Positions 1 to 9,578 are shown, counted from the first letter of the stretch. The stretch: DNA of 64,000 nucleotides from Heterotrichella gracilis (GCA_032358255.1 JAULBX010026940.1:372001-436000), one strand, 5' to 3'. A program made the numbers and translations. The notes: generated by a model from the letters alone, not told the origin.

Positions 1-967
1 TATCACCAACAGCCTTGTTGTATTTATCAAAAGTTTGTCCTGGCAGTAACATTTTTGCAGCGGCTTTATGTACACGCAATACCGCATTGTAAACTTCTTT
101 CTGGCGTTTTGTGAATTTTCCATTTACTGGCAAACAACGCGTTAAGTCGCTGGCGTAATTGGCGTACTCTGCAGCAACGTCCAATAAAATAACATCGCCA
201 TCTTTACATTGGTGATTGTTCTCAACGTAATGCAACACGCAGGCATTTTTTCCGCTTGCAACAATTGGTCCGTATGCAAAACCTTGTGAGCGGTTACGAA
301 TAAATTCGTGAATTAATTCTGCTTCAATTTCATGTTCCCAAACGCCGGGTTTAATAAAAGATAATAAACGACGGAATCCTTTCTCGGTAATATCGCAGGC
401 CTGTTGTATAAGATCAATTTCTTGTGTGCTTTTAAGTGCACGGATCTTATGCATGATAGGCGCGCTACGCTCAAATTTATGTAAAGGAAATTTTGCCTGA
501 ATTATTTTATTAAAACGAGCTTCAGCAGTTTCGGTAGTGTTACTGTTTCTTGCGTGCTCGTTAGAGTTCAAATAAATATGTTCGGCCTGAAAGAAAAATG
601 GTTGCATGACTTTATAAAAATCGTGCGACCAATAAATATGATCAATACCGCTAACAGCCGTTGCTTGTAATTTATTTAATTTTGCGCCTTCCCAAATAGC
701 AATTAACTCGCTGGTTTCTTTTACAAATAAAATTTCTTTGTGTTTACCATCTTTCACATCCGGAAAAATAACCAACATCGTTTCTTCCTGATCAATACCG
801 CTTAAATAGAACAGATCGCTATTTTGCCTAAAGCCCATGTGGCCATCGGCATTGGTTGGCATAATATCGTTACTTACAAATATTGCAAGCGAATTTGGTT
901 TTAAATTATTTTTGAATTTATTCCTGTTCTCAACAAACAGGTTATTGTCAATTGCCTGGTATTTCAT
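1..967 (-). CDS. pepP: Xaa-Pro aminopeptidase (aminopeptidase P, M24 family), 3' end outside window
   Basis: Cleaves N-terminal residues that precede proline; cytoplasmic, two-metal enzyme. I translated the reverse strand from ATG at 965-967. The protein opens MKYQAIDNNLFVENRNKF, followed by an AMP_N-type domain (about residues 1-150) that includes GHMGFRQNSDLFYLSGIDQE, and then an M24 domain. Two expected metal-ligand aspartates are visible near residue 270 in LLDVAAEYANYASDLTRCLP. The gene runs off the left edge after about 322 codons, so the later His and Glu ligands cannot be checked. The upstream neighbour is an MtfA-like peptidase on the same strand, about 150 bp away, so co-transcription is uncertain. 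Confidence 0.9.
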   Translation of the reverse strand, partial: MKYQAIDNNLFVENRNKFKNNLKPNSLAIFVSNDIMPTNADGHMGFRQNSDLFYLSGIDQEETMLVIFPDVKDGKHKEILFVKETSELIAIWEGAKLNKLQATAVSGIDHIYWSHDFYKVMQPFFFQAEHIYLNSNEHARNSNTTETAEARFNKIIQAKFPLHKFERSAPIMHKIRALKSTQEIDLIQQACDITEKGFRRLLSFIKPGVWEHEIEAELIHEFIRNRSQGFAYGPIVASGKNACVLHYVENNHQCKDGDVILLDVAAEYANYASDLTRCLPVNGKFTKRQKEVYNAVLRVHKAAAKMLLPGQTFDKYNKAVGD

Positions 968-1120
968 AGGTTTTATTTATTGTTTTTACTTGTCATATGT
1001 AACAGCCTGTTTTATTACTGGTGTTTGTGTTCTGGCAAACATGGCTATTTCATATTTACTTTTTTAGTGGGTACTAAAGTATCAATAAAGGATTAGAAAC
1101 AAAAATTAATAGGGGTAAAA

Positions 1121-2311
1121 CTACGACATAAAATACGCGATACGGTTTTTTTTAAGTTCCGCAACAAACTGCTCGTCTAAAACATCATATTCAAAGATCG
1201 TTTCTTCGTAAAAATGATCGTTCTTTGAGTTGTAAAAAATTATTTCCCAGTCCTGTTTTTCCCGCCCCCTGTCGTACTTCCGCACGCTTATGAGGTTAGC
1301 TGCAGGAAAAGCGTATTTACGCCGGTTCCTGAAAATAAAAAAACCTTTATTGAGACTAAAACCCTCCTTGTTAACATACATTTTAGTGTAACGATAATCA
1401 AACCTCAGGTAAATAATGCTAAACCAAATTTCGAGAAAGATACTGCCACAGCTAAATAAACCGGTGGCATAAATAGTAAATAAAAGGGGTATTAAAATAA
1501 TTATAGCTCTTGTAAAAGAATTTGTACGCAGCGGATTAGTTTTAATGGTCTTATTTGTAAACCCGGGCATAAACATGTTTAACTCTTTTAGGGCTCGCTC
1601 TCTTATGTTTAATTCCGTTAGGTTGTTATTGGTTTGCTGGTTCAATAAAATAGCGGTGCAACAATATAAATGTGGATATTCCTCTTTTATTTCATTTGGT
1701 GATTCAAAATAATGCTCAATACAAACACTCATAAATTCGTTCATATTTGTGCCGCCATATTTTCTAAAAAGTGTCTGCTTCTTGTTTTTTGTATCGTAAT
1801 ATGCCTCTGTTGCGACCGCCAGCCAACGGCTAAAAAAATGGTCGAAAAAATAATCCTGATAGAAACTTTTTACATCGTTAACCCGCAGGGCATGCATAAA
1901 TTCGTGCAAGCCTAAATTAATGTTATCGTCTGTGACCTTGTAACCCTTAATAAATCCCTTCCAACTTAGCCGAATAAAGCCTTGCGTATTAGTTTCGCCC
2001 CTGAATTTAAGGCCCGATGCTTTGTCGTCAAAATCGCCGGGATGCACAATAATCGTCTCAAAATACTTAAGATCCCAGGTTATTAATCCAAGTGTTAATT
2101 GCACGGCAGATGCAGCTATAATGGCTTTTACCTGGTTATTTGGAACAAAACCTTCAGCGCCTGTAATGGTCTTTTTGGAGATAAAGTCGCGGCAGCGCTC
2201 CACAAACACTTGCTGCCACTGGCTGTTGAGGGTATTGTAATAAGTAAAATACTCCCCATAAAACCGCTGAAGGTCTTCTATTGTCAATGAGATATCCGTT
2301 TCGCTCAGCAA
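1121..2311 (-). CDS. MtfA-like zinc metallopeptidase (M90) with membrane-anchored C-terminal extension
   Basis: Residues 1-240 fit the MtfA family. There is an HExxH zinc motif in LGLHEFMHALRVND, and a downstream acidic helix, NEFMSVCIEHYFESP, that could supply the remaining metal ligand. MtfA of enterobacteria is a cytoplasmic protease affecting glucose-uptake control; the role here is unknown. After the peptidase domain come one or two hydrophobic segments (around residues 275-310) and a beta-rich tail resembling a PH-like domain, which the roughly 265-aa MtfA lacks. The start must be the TTG at 2309-2311: a stop codon lies directly upstream in frame, and the family's N-terminal helix begins at once. 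No ATG occurs before the catalytic motif. Confidence 0.75.
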   Translation of the reverse strand: MLSETDISLTIEDLQRFYGEYFTYYNTLNSQWQQVFVERCRDFISKKTITGAEGFVPNNQVKAIIAASAVQLTLGLITWDLKYFETIIVHPGDFDDKASGLKFRGETNTQGFIRLSWKGFIKGYKVTDDNINLGLHEFMHALRVNDVKSFYQDYFFDHFFSRWLAVATEAYYDTKNKKQTLFRKYGGTNMNEFMSVCIEHYFESPNEIKEEYPHLYCCTAILLNQQTNNNLTELNIRERALKELNMFMPGFTNKTIKTNPLRTNSFTRAIIILIPLLFTIYATGLFSCGSIFLEIWFSIIYLRFDYRYTKMYVNKEGFSLNKGFFIFRNRRKYAFPAANLISVRKYDRGREKQDWEIIFYNSKNDHFYEETIFEYDVLDEQFVAELKKNRIAYFMS

Positions 2312-2363
2312 TTAATAGGGCTATTTATTACAAAAAAAAGGTTTTTATTTTTAATTAAAAACT

Positions 2364-2371
2364 TATATTTG
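2364..2371 (+). promoter_or_regulatory. Putative -7 element TATATTTG of the DUF5606 gene
   Basis: TATATTTG matches the Bacteroidota -7 consensus TAnnTTTG and lies 24 bp before the ATG. No clear TTG sits at the -33 position; that stretch is A/T-rich. Confidence 0.5.
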
Positions 2372-2395
2372 CTAATAGAATAAAATTAAAAGAGT

Positions 2396-2938
2396 ATGAT
2401 CGATCTAACAGGAATTATTTCCATTACCGGACAACCGGGTTTATTTAAAATTGTTGCGCAAAGCAAGAATGGTATTATTGTTGAAGGCTTAGCCGACAAA
2501 AAAAGAGTAAATGTTTATGCATCCACTAAAGTTTCTACTTTATCGGATATAAGCATGTTTACTACAGGTGATGATAAACCAATTGAAGAGATAATGACCG
2601 CTATTTTTGAAAAAGAAAAAGGTGGTGTAGCTATAGATAGTAAGGCTGATGATAAAGCAGTAGAAAAATATTTTGGCGAAGTTTTACCGGATTATGATAA
2701 AGACCGTGTTTACGTTAGTAACATGAAAAAATTATTTAGTTGGTATAACGCACTTCAAACAACCGGTAACTTAAAAGAAAAAAGCGACGACAAAGAAGGA
2801 GAGGAAAAAGCAATTGCCATTAAAGCAGAAGATAAAGCAAAGGCCATTAAAAAAGGCGTTTCAAAAGATTCTAGTAAAGCTAAAACAAGCGTTGGTGTTA
2901 AAAAAACAACGGGTGTTAGAAAAACAGGCACAGCTTAG
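2396..2938 (+). CDS. DUF5606 family protein
   Basis: A 180-aa cytoplasmic protein with no signal peptide. Residues 1-130 match the Bacteroidota-wide DUF5606 pattern: an N-terminal beta-rich module (MIDLTGIISITGQPGLFKIV), then a helical part containing FGEVLPDYDKDRVYVSNMKK and KKLFSWYNALQ. The last 45 residues are a low-complexity Lys/Ala-rich tail, probably disordered and possibly nucleic-acid binding (inference). The function is unknown. It is flanked by its own -7 element and by an intrinsic terminator at 2962-2989, so it is probably a single-gene unit. Confidence 0.85.
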   Translation: MIDLTGIISITGQPGLFKIVAQSKNGIIVEGLADKKRVNVYASTKVSTLSDISMFTTGDDKPIEEIMTAIFEKEKGGVAIDSKADDKAVEKYFGEVLPDYDKDRVYVSNMKKLFSWYNALQTTGNLKEKSDDKEGEEKAIAIKAEDKAKAIKKGVSKDSSKAKTSVGVKKTTGVRKTGTA

Positions 2939-2961
2939 TTCTTTAGTCGAATAAATTCAAT

Positions 2962-2989
2962 AAGCCATCCAAATAGGGTGGCTTTTTTT
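2962..2989 (+). terminator. Intrinsic terminator after the DUF5606 gene
   Basis: The inverted repeat AAGCCATCC / GGGTGGCTT with a 5-nt loop is followed by a run of seven T, 24 bp after the stop codon. Confidence 0.85.
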
Positions 2990-3093
2990 GTGGCATTTTC
3001 AAAAAATGTTGTATTTTTAGTAGCATCAAAAGCTTCTTAAATATAGTACTGACTGGTATTTCACTGAATGACGGTAAAACTCGCATCAAATTT

Positions 3094-5346
3094 TTGTTGG
3101 GCTGTTCTTTCTTTGCAATTTTTTTTTCTTCTTATTCACAACTTTCTCCCGGTATTGAATGGCAAAAGTCTACCTGGTCGCCACGCGGCCTTGACGGACA
3201 GTTTCAGAGCCAACGCCAAAGCGGCGAAGAGTGGTGGTACAGTCACAAAAATGTTCTTAACGTCGCAGGGCAACATACAGCTTATGTAACCTGTGGTTAT
3301 ACTAATTTGGTAAGCACTGCAGCAACATTTAGTGCCGCGCAATTAATGTATAACGAAGGGCCTGATTCTCCGTACAATCCAATAGATACCTCTGCATTTA
3401 ATTATAATATCTTGCCCGAGGGTTGTGAGGATAGAGATTATGTAGGTGAACACAGAACGCCGTCGCGTGGCAATGTTGGTCTTAACGACCTTTATGGTAA
3501 TATGATATACTGCAAGCCCAAAACCGTTGGCGCTATTGAAGAAGTAATTCAGGATCCGCAAAATTTAGATTATGCCTATATTGTTGGCGTGCATTTAGGC
3601 GTTAGGCCCTATAAGGATAAAGTAAATTTTGTGCACTACAATCAAACGGCTATAAACCCTAATGATGATTTTTCTATAACTAAGCTGGCAGTTACAAATT
3701 ATACAAATGAGATCGGTCATTTGTATGTTGCCAAGATCCATATTGTTACTGGTGTTGTAATTTGGGAAGGGTTGTATGGTTATATTGATTATGTGCAATC
3801 ACCACTATTGGCATATCAATGTAAAAGTTATGGTTATGATATTATTAAAAGTTCGAATGGTAATTTAGTCGCAACTGGCTATGCGCAATTAAATGCAAAA
3901 AATGATAGTCCGGGTTATCCCTTTCTTTTGGAAATAGATCCAGTGAACGGATACCTGCTTAAAAAAACCATACTTCCTTTAAGTGGCAGTAACATTGCAT
4001 CAACAACAAATGCCGGTTCGAGTTACGTGTCTTCAGGCATTGGACACTCTTTGGTTGAAATACTTACAACCGGCGATTACGCTATTGCAACAACTTATTA
4101 TTTTGGCAATACCGGTGCCGAAGATCAAAACAATGCGTTTATCTGGAATGTTGATCAGAATTTGGAGATTAATACCAACTGGAAAAAAAATCCGATACAA
4201 ATTGCAGGTGTTGGCCCTAATTATAATTCCAACGTATGGGAAATAAAATACCATAAAGCACTCGGGCAATTATTAATTCCGGTTGTGCGCGATTGTGAGA
4301 GTTGTGGTTCTGCAGGCAGAAATTATGGAAAAGGCTTCGTTTATAGATACAATTCAAACGGCACGATATCAACTGACGGAACTAATCCTTCGCCGATTGG
4401 CAACGTGAATGCCTATGATCTTAGAATTGGTGTTGAGGAAACCGATGATGGTGGTTTTATAGCGGTTAGCTCTGTAAGACCGCCGAGCGCGGATCATACC
4501 TATCCAACAAATGCAGAGTTAGGATATCTGGTTGGCTGTCCCGACGTAGAATTTTCTGATTGGGATACAGATGCTTTGGTTGTAAAATTTACACCAACTG
4601 GCGCAACGCATTGGAGCAAAACGTTTGATCTCGCCGAAAAAAGACCGCGCCAAACACCACCGGGTGATCTGAAGCGACAAGAATGTATGTACAAGATAAC
4701 ACAAACACAGGATGGCGGTTATACGATCAGCGGAAATTCGAGCGGAAATTTTGACGATAACTACATGGCAAAATTATATAACGAGTGTAATTCGCAACAA
4801 ACATATACTACAGGGCCAAATAATGTAATTGACTTAACTGTAAATACCACCTGGGATTCGTCTGAAACGGTGATTGGAAAAATAGTGGTTCATCCGGGTG
4901 TTGTATTTACCATAAAGGGACAAAATACATTGATACGTTTTGCCGATAGTAAATTAACAGGCATTGAAACAAACATAACTGTAATGTTAGGTGGCCTTTT
5001 AAAAGTTGTTGATGGAGCACAATTAACCTCTATTGATAATGCCATTTGCACGAATAGTAAATGGGATGGTATAAAAACAACCGCCTCACCTGCAGGTGAA
5101 AATTCTTTGCTTGTATTTCCAAATCCCGCAACCGATAATTTTAGTATACTTTATAATGGCGAAGACCTTGTAGAGGCAACTTATGTGGTAGTAGATGTTT
5201 TAGGGAAAGAATTAAAAAGAGGAATTATTGCTCCAAATGTTTCGCAACACATAAATACCAGTACCTTTAGTGAAGGGGTTTATTTTGTTTTCCTCAGCAA
5301 AAATAAAGAAGTGGTTAAAAAACAAAAACTGGTTGTGCTTAGATAA
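3094..5346 (+). CDS. Secreted T9SS C-terminal-domain protein, start codon uncertain
   Basis: About 750 aa, exported. The reading frame opens with a hydrophobic signal segment ending in a SYSQ cleavage region. The body has repeats such as ETDDGGFIAVSS and QTQDGGYTISGN, typical of large Bacteroidota beta-propeller-like surface proteins. The last 80 residues are a type A T9SS sorting domain (LLVFPNPATDNFSI, then GVYFVFLSKN). The substrate or ligand is unknown. The start is problematic: the only in-frame start here is TTG at 3094, which leaves a signal peptide with no basic residue. An ATG at 3068 lies in another frame (+2), and one extra A in the run at 3076-3079 would join it to this frame. A sequencing error or a real frameshift are both possible. 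Confidence 0.75.
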   Translation: MLGCSFFAIFFSSYSQLSPGIEWQKSTWSPRGLDGQFQSQRQSGEEWWYSHKNVLNVAGQHTAYVTCGYTNLVSTAATFSAAQLMYNEGPDSPYNPIDTSAFNYNILPEGCEDRDYVGEHRTPSRGNVGLNDLYGNMIYCKPKTVGAIEEVIQDPQNLDYAYIVGVHLGVRPYKDKVNFVHYNQTAINPNDDFSITKLAVTNYTNEIGHLYVAKIHIVTGVVIWEGLYGYIDYVQSPLLAYQCKSYGYDIIKSSNGNLVATGYAQLNAKNDSPGYPFLLEIDPVNGYLLKKTILPLSGSNIASTTNAGSSYVSSGIGHSLVEILTTGDYAIATTYYFGNTGAEDQNNAFIWNVDQNLEINTNWKKNPIQIAGVGPNYNSNVWEIKYHKALGQLLIPVVRDCESCGSAGRNYGKGFVYRYNSNGTISTDGTNPSPIGNVNAYDLRIGVEETDDGGFIAVSSVRPPSADHTYPTNAELGYLVGCPDVEFSDWDTDALVVKFTPTGATHWSKTFDLAEKRPRQTPPGDLKRQECMYKITQTQDGGYTISGNSSGNFDDNYMAKLYNECNSQQTYTTGPNNVIDLTVNTTWDSSETVIGKIVVHPGVVFTIKGQNTLIRFADSKLTGIETNITVMLGGLLKVVDGAQLTSIDNAICTNSKWDGIKTTASPAGENSLLVFPNPATDNFSILYNGEDLVEATYVVVDVLGKELKRGIIAPNVSQHINTSTFSEGVYFVFLSKNKEVVKKQKLVVLR

Positions 5347-5379
5347 TAATATAGGTAGCACAACGTTAAAGAAAACAAC

Positions 5380-6567
5380 ATGAGATTACTTTTTATATTT
5401 ATTTTTCTTTCAAATATTTTGCTTGGGCAAACCTGGTTGCAATTAACCGATTTCCCAAATACAGAACGAGATGATGGCGTAGCCGTTCACATAAATAACA
5501 AAGGTTATTTTGGTACAGGTTTACTTGCAGGTTTTACTTTAGGAAGAGATTTTTATGCTTACGATATGGCTGCTAACACCTGGACAACTATTGCGCCTAT
5601 GCCGGTTGGCTCTGACAGACAATACGCAACAGCTTTTACGCATTTAAATTCTTTTTATGTTTTTAGCGGGGCAGGTTATTCAAATGCTGTGTTCACCGAT
5701 CTGCAACGTTATGATGTTGCTACAAATACATGGACAACCCTTGCATCAAAACCGGGTAATGGTTTAATTGGCGCCAGCTGTTTTGAGTATGGCGACAAAG
5801 TAATTATTGTTGGCGGTAAATTTCAAAGTGGCGTAGTAAGCGACGAAGTTTGGGAGTATACTATCAGTTCAAACAGCTGGTCACAAAAAAATAATTTTCC
5901 CTTTGGTGGAAGGTGGAGAGCAAGCGCGTCGGTTTTAAATGGTGTTGGTTATTTAATTTTTGGAAAAGATAATAACCAATCTTTTAGAAAAGAAATGTAC
6001 AGCTATAACCACGCAACAGATGTATGGACAAAGGTGATGGATTTTCCGCAACCAAAAGGAAGATCTTATTCTGCATTAAAAGCATCAACAACACAGCTGA
6101 TCTTATTTGGAGGTTACGATACACTGAACACTTATTATAATGATGTTTGGTATTTTAATCCTTTTTTGGTTTCTTGGTCAGCCGGCCCTAATATGCCTGC
6201 AGCCGGACGCAAAGGCGGTATGAGTTGTATTGCGGGCGATAGATTTTATTACAGTTGTGGTATTAACGTTAGTGATGTGCGTTTAAAAGAAACCTGGATG
6301 ATTGATGTGCCCGTTGGCATGAAAGAATATAATAGCGATCTGATTTTTTCTGTTTATCCAAACCCTTGCAACGATAAACTGTTTATAAATCCCTCATCAG
6401 AAAATTATACGTTCGAAATAACAGATGTTACTTCAAAAATAATATTGTCACAGCAAAACAAAAATTCAGGTTGTATTGATATTTCAGATCTTGAAAAGGG
6501 AATTTATTTTCTGAGAATTTTAGATGCAACGAAACTAATAGGGGTAAAAAAAATAATTAAGGAGTAA
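5380..6567 (+). CDS. Secreted Kelch-repeat protein with T9SS sorting domain
   Basis: 395 aa. It has a signal peptide (MRLLFIFIFLSNILLGQ), then five or six Kelch-type blades with recurring W-TT and GG pairs (NTWTTIAPMP, NTWTTLASKPG, DKVIIVGGKF, QLILFGGYD). These form a beta-propeller occupying about residues 25-305. The C-terminal 75 residues (FSVYPNPCNDKLFI ... KGIYFLRIL) are a T9SS sorting domain. Likely a surface-exposed or released binding protein; the ligand is unknown. It lies 33 bp after the preceding T9SS gene on the same strand, so the two may be co-transcribed. Its stop codon lies 2 bp from the stop of the convergent lipoprotein gene. Confidence 0.85.
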   Translation: MRLLFIFIFLSNILLGQTWLQLTDFPNTERDDGVAVHINNKGYFGTGLLAGFTLGRDFYAYDMAANTWTTIAPMPVGSDRQYATAFTHLNSFYVFSGAGYSNAVFTDLQRYDVATNTWTTLASKPGNGLIGASCFEYGDKVIIVGGKFQSGVVSDEVWEYTISSNSWSQKNNFPFGGRWRASASVLNGVGYLIFGKDNNQSFRKEMYSYNHATDVWTKVMDFPQPKGRSYSALKASTTQLILFGGYDTLNTYYNDVWYFNPFLVSWSAGPNMPAAGRKGGMSCIAGDRFYYSCGINVSDVRLKETWMIDVPVGMKEYNSDLIFSVYPNPCNDKLFINPSSENYTFEITDVTSKIILSQQNKNSGCIDISDLEKGIYFLRILDATKLIGVKKIIKE

Positions 6568-6569
6568 AA

Positions 6570-7106
6570 TTATTTGTCCTTATAAATTACCATGTTGATG
6601 CTACCTTGTGTAGGCGAAGAGTTATCACTCAAAGAAACAACAAAAGGTTTGCGTTGTCCTTCAAAACAATTATAAACTACCGAACCATGATCTTCTGTTG
6701 GATTAGGTAATTTATTAGCATAATAATCTTTAAGGTCGCAAAATAAATAATTTGCAAGTTCTAGGTCGTTACTGTTTATCTGCACACTAATTTCTTCAAG
6801 ACTATCTTTATTCAACGTGTAATCTACAGAGTAGTTGGTTTGATCGTTAACTTTATATTCAAAATAAAGATGGCCGGGTGATTTTTCGATAGGTGGAACA
6901 CTTTCAATGGTCTTAATAACTTCGGCTTTGCTGTTTAAATTAATACCTCTAAATACTCCTTCCTTTGAACGAATGATCTCGTCCAATAACGGATGATATC
7001 CTTCAAAAACACGAGGATTGGACTTAGGCTCTTCCTTTTTTTCGGTAGTACACGAAACCGTAAAAAGAAAAACAAAGCAGAAGAATATTTTAAAAACTAA
7101 CTTCAA
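6570..7106 (-). CDS. Putative lipoprotein of unknown function
   Basis: 178 aa with a lipoprotein signal: basic N-terminus, hydrophobic stretch and lipobox FTVSC at residues 15-19. A charged linker and a mixed alpha/beta domain follow, with no motif I recognise. Contains a SYFEYKV-like beta segment region (YFEYKVNDQTNYSVDY). Predicted to be anchored in the inner or outer membrane. It ends tail-to-tail with the Kelch gene. The 114-bp upstream region separates it from lysS and holds a weak palindrome at 7170-7187. Confidence 0.7.
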   Translation of the reverse strand: MKLVFKIFFCFVFLFTVSCTTEKKEEPKSNPRVFEGYHPLLDEIIRSKEGVFRGINLNSKAEVIKTIESVPPIEKSPGHLYFEYKVNDQTNYSVDYTLNKDSLEEISVQINSNDLELANYLFCDLKDYYANKLPNPTEDHGSVVYNCFEGQRKPFVVSLSDNSSPTQGSINMVIYKDK

Positions 7107-7220
7107 TAAAATTGATTTATGCTAAACAAAGATACTTAAATAAAGAGTTTTACAAATATTAACAACGCAAATAACTAACAAGTTATTGTTTTTAAACTTT
7201 GTTAAATACTCTTAAGATAT

Positions 7221-8753
7221 TTATGCTTCTTCTTTAACCGCTACTGCTTCAGGGCGCATTTGCGGGAAGAATAACACCTCCTGTATAGCGGCGTTATTGG
7301 TTAAAAGCATGGTTAAACGGTCAATACCAATACCAATACCAGCGGTTGGCGGCATACCATATTCAAGGGCGCGTAAAAAATCATGGTCAATGAACATTGC
7401 CTCGTCATCGCCTCTTTCCTGTAGCGCTAATTGTTCTTCAAAACGTTCGCGTTGGTCAATAGGGTCGTTTAACTCACTGTATGCATTGGCTATTTCCTTG
7501 CCGTTTATCATTAGCTCAAAACGTTCTACTAAACCTTCCGCCGTGCGGTGTTTTTTGGTTAACGGACTCATTTCTACGGGGTAATCGGTAATAAAAGTAG
7601 GTTGTATATAATTACCTTCGCACTTCTCGCCAAAGATCTCATCAATTAATTTTCCTTTACCGGCGTGAGATTCAACGTGTATGTTTAATTTTTTACACAC
7701 TTCGCGTAATTGCTCTTCGTTCATGCCGCTAATATCAAAACCTGTAAATTCTTTAATAGCCTCATACATAGTAACACGTTTGAACGGCGCTTTAAAATCT
7801 ATTTGTTTATCGCCTACAGGAATTTCGGTTTTACCGTAAAGATCGATAACAATTTTTTCGAGCATTTGCTCTGTAAAATTCATCATCCAATTGTAATCTT
7901 TATAGGCAATGTAGAATTCCAAAACTGTAAACTCAGGGTTATGCGTACGATCCATCCCTTCATTTCTGAAATCCTTGGCAAATTCAAACACACCTTCAAA
8001 GCCTCCAACAATTAAGCGCTTTAAATATAGTTCGTTGGCAATACGTAAATACAGTGGCATGTTCAGTGCATTGTGATGTGTAATAAAAGGACGTGCAGTA
8101 GCTCCACCCGGAATGCTTTGCAATATGGGGGTCTCCACCTCTAGCAAACCCGCGTTGTTTAGCGTTGTGCGAATAGAATTAATTATTTGCGAACGTTTTT
8201 TAAATGTATCGCGTACTTGCGGATTAATGATCAGATCAACATAGCGTTGGCGGAATCTGAATTCTGGATCGCTTACCTCGTCAAATGAATTCCCAGAATC
8301 GTCGGTCTTTACTATTGGTAAGGGTTTTAAGGCCTTGCTTAATATTTTTAAAGAAGTAACGTGAATAGAGATCTCGCCAGTTTTTGTAGTGAATACATAA
8401 CCGTTAACACCAATAATATCGCCAATATCAATTAGTTTTTTCCAAACCACATCGTAAAGCGTTTTATCTTCGCCGGGGCAAATATCATCCTTACGAACGT
8501 ACAATTGTATTCGGCCCGTAGCATCCTGTATAACTGCAAAGCAGGCTTTGCCCATATCGCGCACGCTCATAATACGGCCCGCAATAGAAATATCTTTATA
8601 ATTTAATTTATCGCGATCGTAATTATCTTTAATATCTAATGCATTAACATTTACCTTAAATTCTTCTGCAGGATAAGGATCAATTCCTAAAGCCCGGAGG
8701 TCTGTTAATTTTTGTCTTCTTTGTAATTCTTGCTCGCTAAGGTGTGCCGACAT
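7221..8753 (-). CDS. lysS: Lysyl-tRNA synthetase, class II
   Basis: Charges tRNA-Lys with lysine in the cytoplasm. At 510 aa it is the usual length for bacterial LysS. An N-terminal OB-fold anticodon-binding domain (about residues 50-160, with ISIAGRIMSVRDMGKACF) is followed by the class II catalytic domain. Motif 2 is visible as FRNEGMDRTHNPEFTVLEF, and motif 3 as GIGIGIDRLTMLLTNN near the C-terminus, followed by the family ending EVLFFPQMRPE. The ATG start is supported by the alignable N-terminal LSEQELQRRQKLTDLRALGI. It is probably a single gene with a promoter at 8773-8799; nothing unusual. Confidence 0.97.
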   Translation of the reverse strand: MSAHLSEQELQRRQKLTDLRALGIDPYPAEEFKVNVNALDIKDNYDRDKLNYKDISIAGRIMSVRDMGKACFAVIQDATGRIQLYVRKDDICPGEDKTLYDVVWKKLIDIGDIIGVNGYVFTTKTGEISIHVTSLKILSKALKPLPIVKTDDSGNSFDEVSDPEFRFRQRYVDLIINPQVRDTFKKRSQIINSIRTTLNNAGLLEVETPILQSIPGGATARPFITHHNALNMPLYLRIANELYLKRLIVGGFEGVFEFAKDFRNEGMDRTHNPEFTVLEFYIAYKDYNWMMNFTEQMLEKIVIDLYGKTEIPVGDKQIDFKAPFKRVTMYEAIKEFTGFDISGMNEEQLREVCKKLNIHVESHAGKGKLIDEIFGEKCEGNYIQPTFITDYPVEMSPLTKKHRTAEGLVERFELMINGKEIANAYSELNDPIDQRERFEEQLALQERGDDEAMFIDHDFLRALEYGMPPTAGIGIGIDRLTMLLTNNAAIQEVLFFPQMRPEAVAVKEEA

Positions 8754-8772
8754 AATTTGAAATTTTAAGAGC

Positions 8773-8799
8773 TAAAAGTACATTTTTATATTAATTCAA
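8773..8799 (-). promoter_or_regulatory. Putative promoter of lysS
   Basis: On the minus strand a TTG (8797-8799), 16 bp and then TACTTTTA (8773-8780) give one mismatch to the Bacteroidota -33/-7 pattern. It lies 19 bp before the start codon. Confidence 0.45.
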
Positions 8800-9042
8800 T
8801 ACAAACAGGTTATCTACAACCATATTATCAAAATCCGGGAATGTGGAATTTTACGTATATAAAAAGCACCGGAAACCCAATAGAATGTGGAAAAACTTGC
8901 CCAAAACAGCCTTTTATCCGTTGGTACATATTTTGCAAAGGTTAGGGACTAGGAATTTAACAACTTTTCTGTTTAATATTTTTAATATTTTGTTAAACAA
9001 ATTGTAATTTTAATGTAGAATTCATTTTAAAGCCTGAGAATT

Positions 9043-9549
9043 ATGACAGCAATTGAATTTAACTCCAGAATAATGAACGAAAAAAGTTCATTAAAAAACT
9101 TTGCTCTAAGCCTTACCCGCAATACAGATGATGCATTAGATCTGTTACAGGATACTTACGTAAAAGCGATCACGTATCGCGAAAAATTTGAAGACAGTAC
9201 CAATATAAAGGCCTGGTTATTTACAATTATGAAAAACACATTCATAAATGCGTATCGGCGCAACGTAAAAACCAAGCAGTTAATTAGCAAAGGCGATGAT
9301 ATTGCTTTAGATAGGGCTTTTAAACAAAATAGTTACGACCATAGCGAAAGCAGGTTAAATGCAAAAGAGATCATTAAACATATTGAAAGCCTTGGTGATG
9401 AATATAAAGTACCTTTTACCCGTTATTATAACGGATATAAATACGAAGAAATTGCTCAGGAAATGAAATTGCCTTTGGGTACCGTTAAGAGTCGCATTTT
9501 TATTGCTCGTAAGATCTTGATGGCCGCCTTAAAACATTTTAGAAATTAA
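9043..9549 (+). CDS. RNA polymerase sigma factor, ECF-like (sigma-70 regions 2 and 4)
   Basis: 168 aa. Region 2 is seen in DDALDLLQDTYVKAI and KAWLFTIMKNTFINAYRR (core binding and -10 recognition). Region 4 is a helix-turn-helix, YKYEEIAQEMKLPLGTVKSR, for -35 recognition. No region 1 or 3, so ECF architecture. No anti-sigma gene is adjacent, which is common for this highly conserved Bacteroidota type. It is followed by a compact terminator at 9579-9607 and appears monocistronic. Target genes cannot be told from this window. Confidence 0.9.
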   Translation: MTAIEFNSRIMNEKSSLKNFALSLTRNTDDALDLLQDTYVKAITYREKFEDSTNIKAWLFTIMKNTFINAYRRNVKTKQLISKGDDIALDRAFKQNSYDHSESRLNAKEIIKHIESLGDEYKVPFTRYYNGYKYEEIAQEMKLPLGTVKSRIFIARKILMAALKHFRN

Positions 9550-9578
9550 TAAATAAAAACTTTGTGTGTTGATAAATT

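Noticed and set aside
7170-7187. AATAACT/AGTTATT palindrome near the lysS 3' end
   Set aside because: Too A/T-rich and lacks a T tract in the lysS direction, so I do not call it a terminator.
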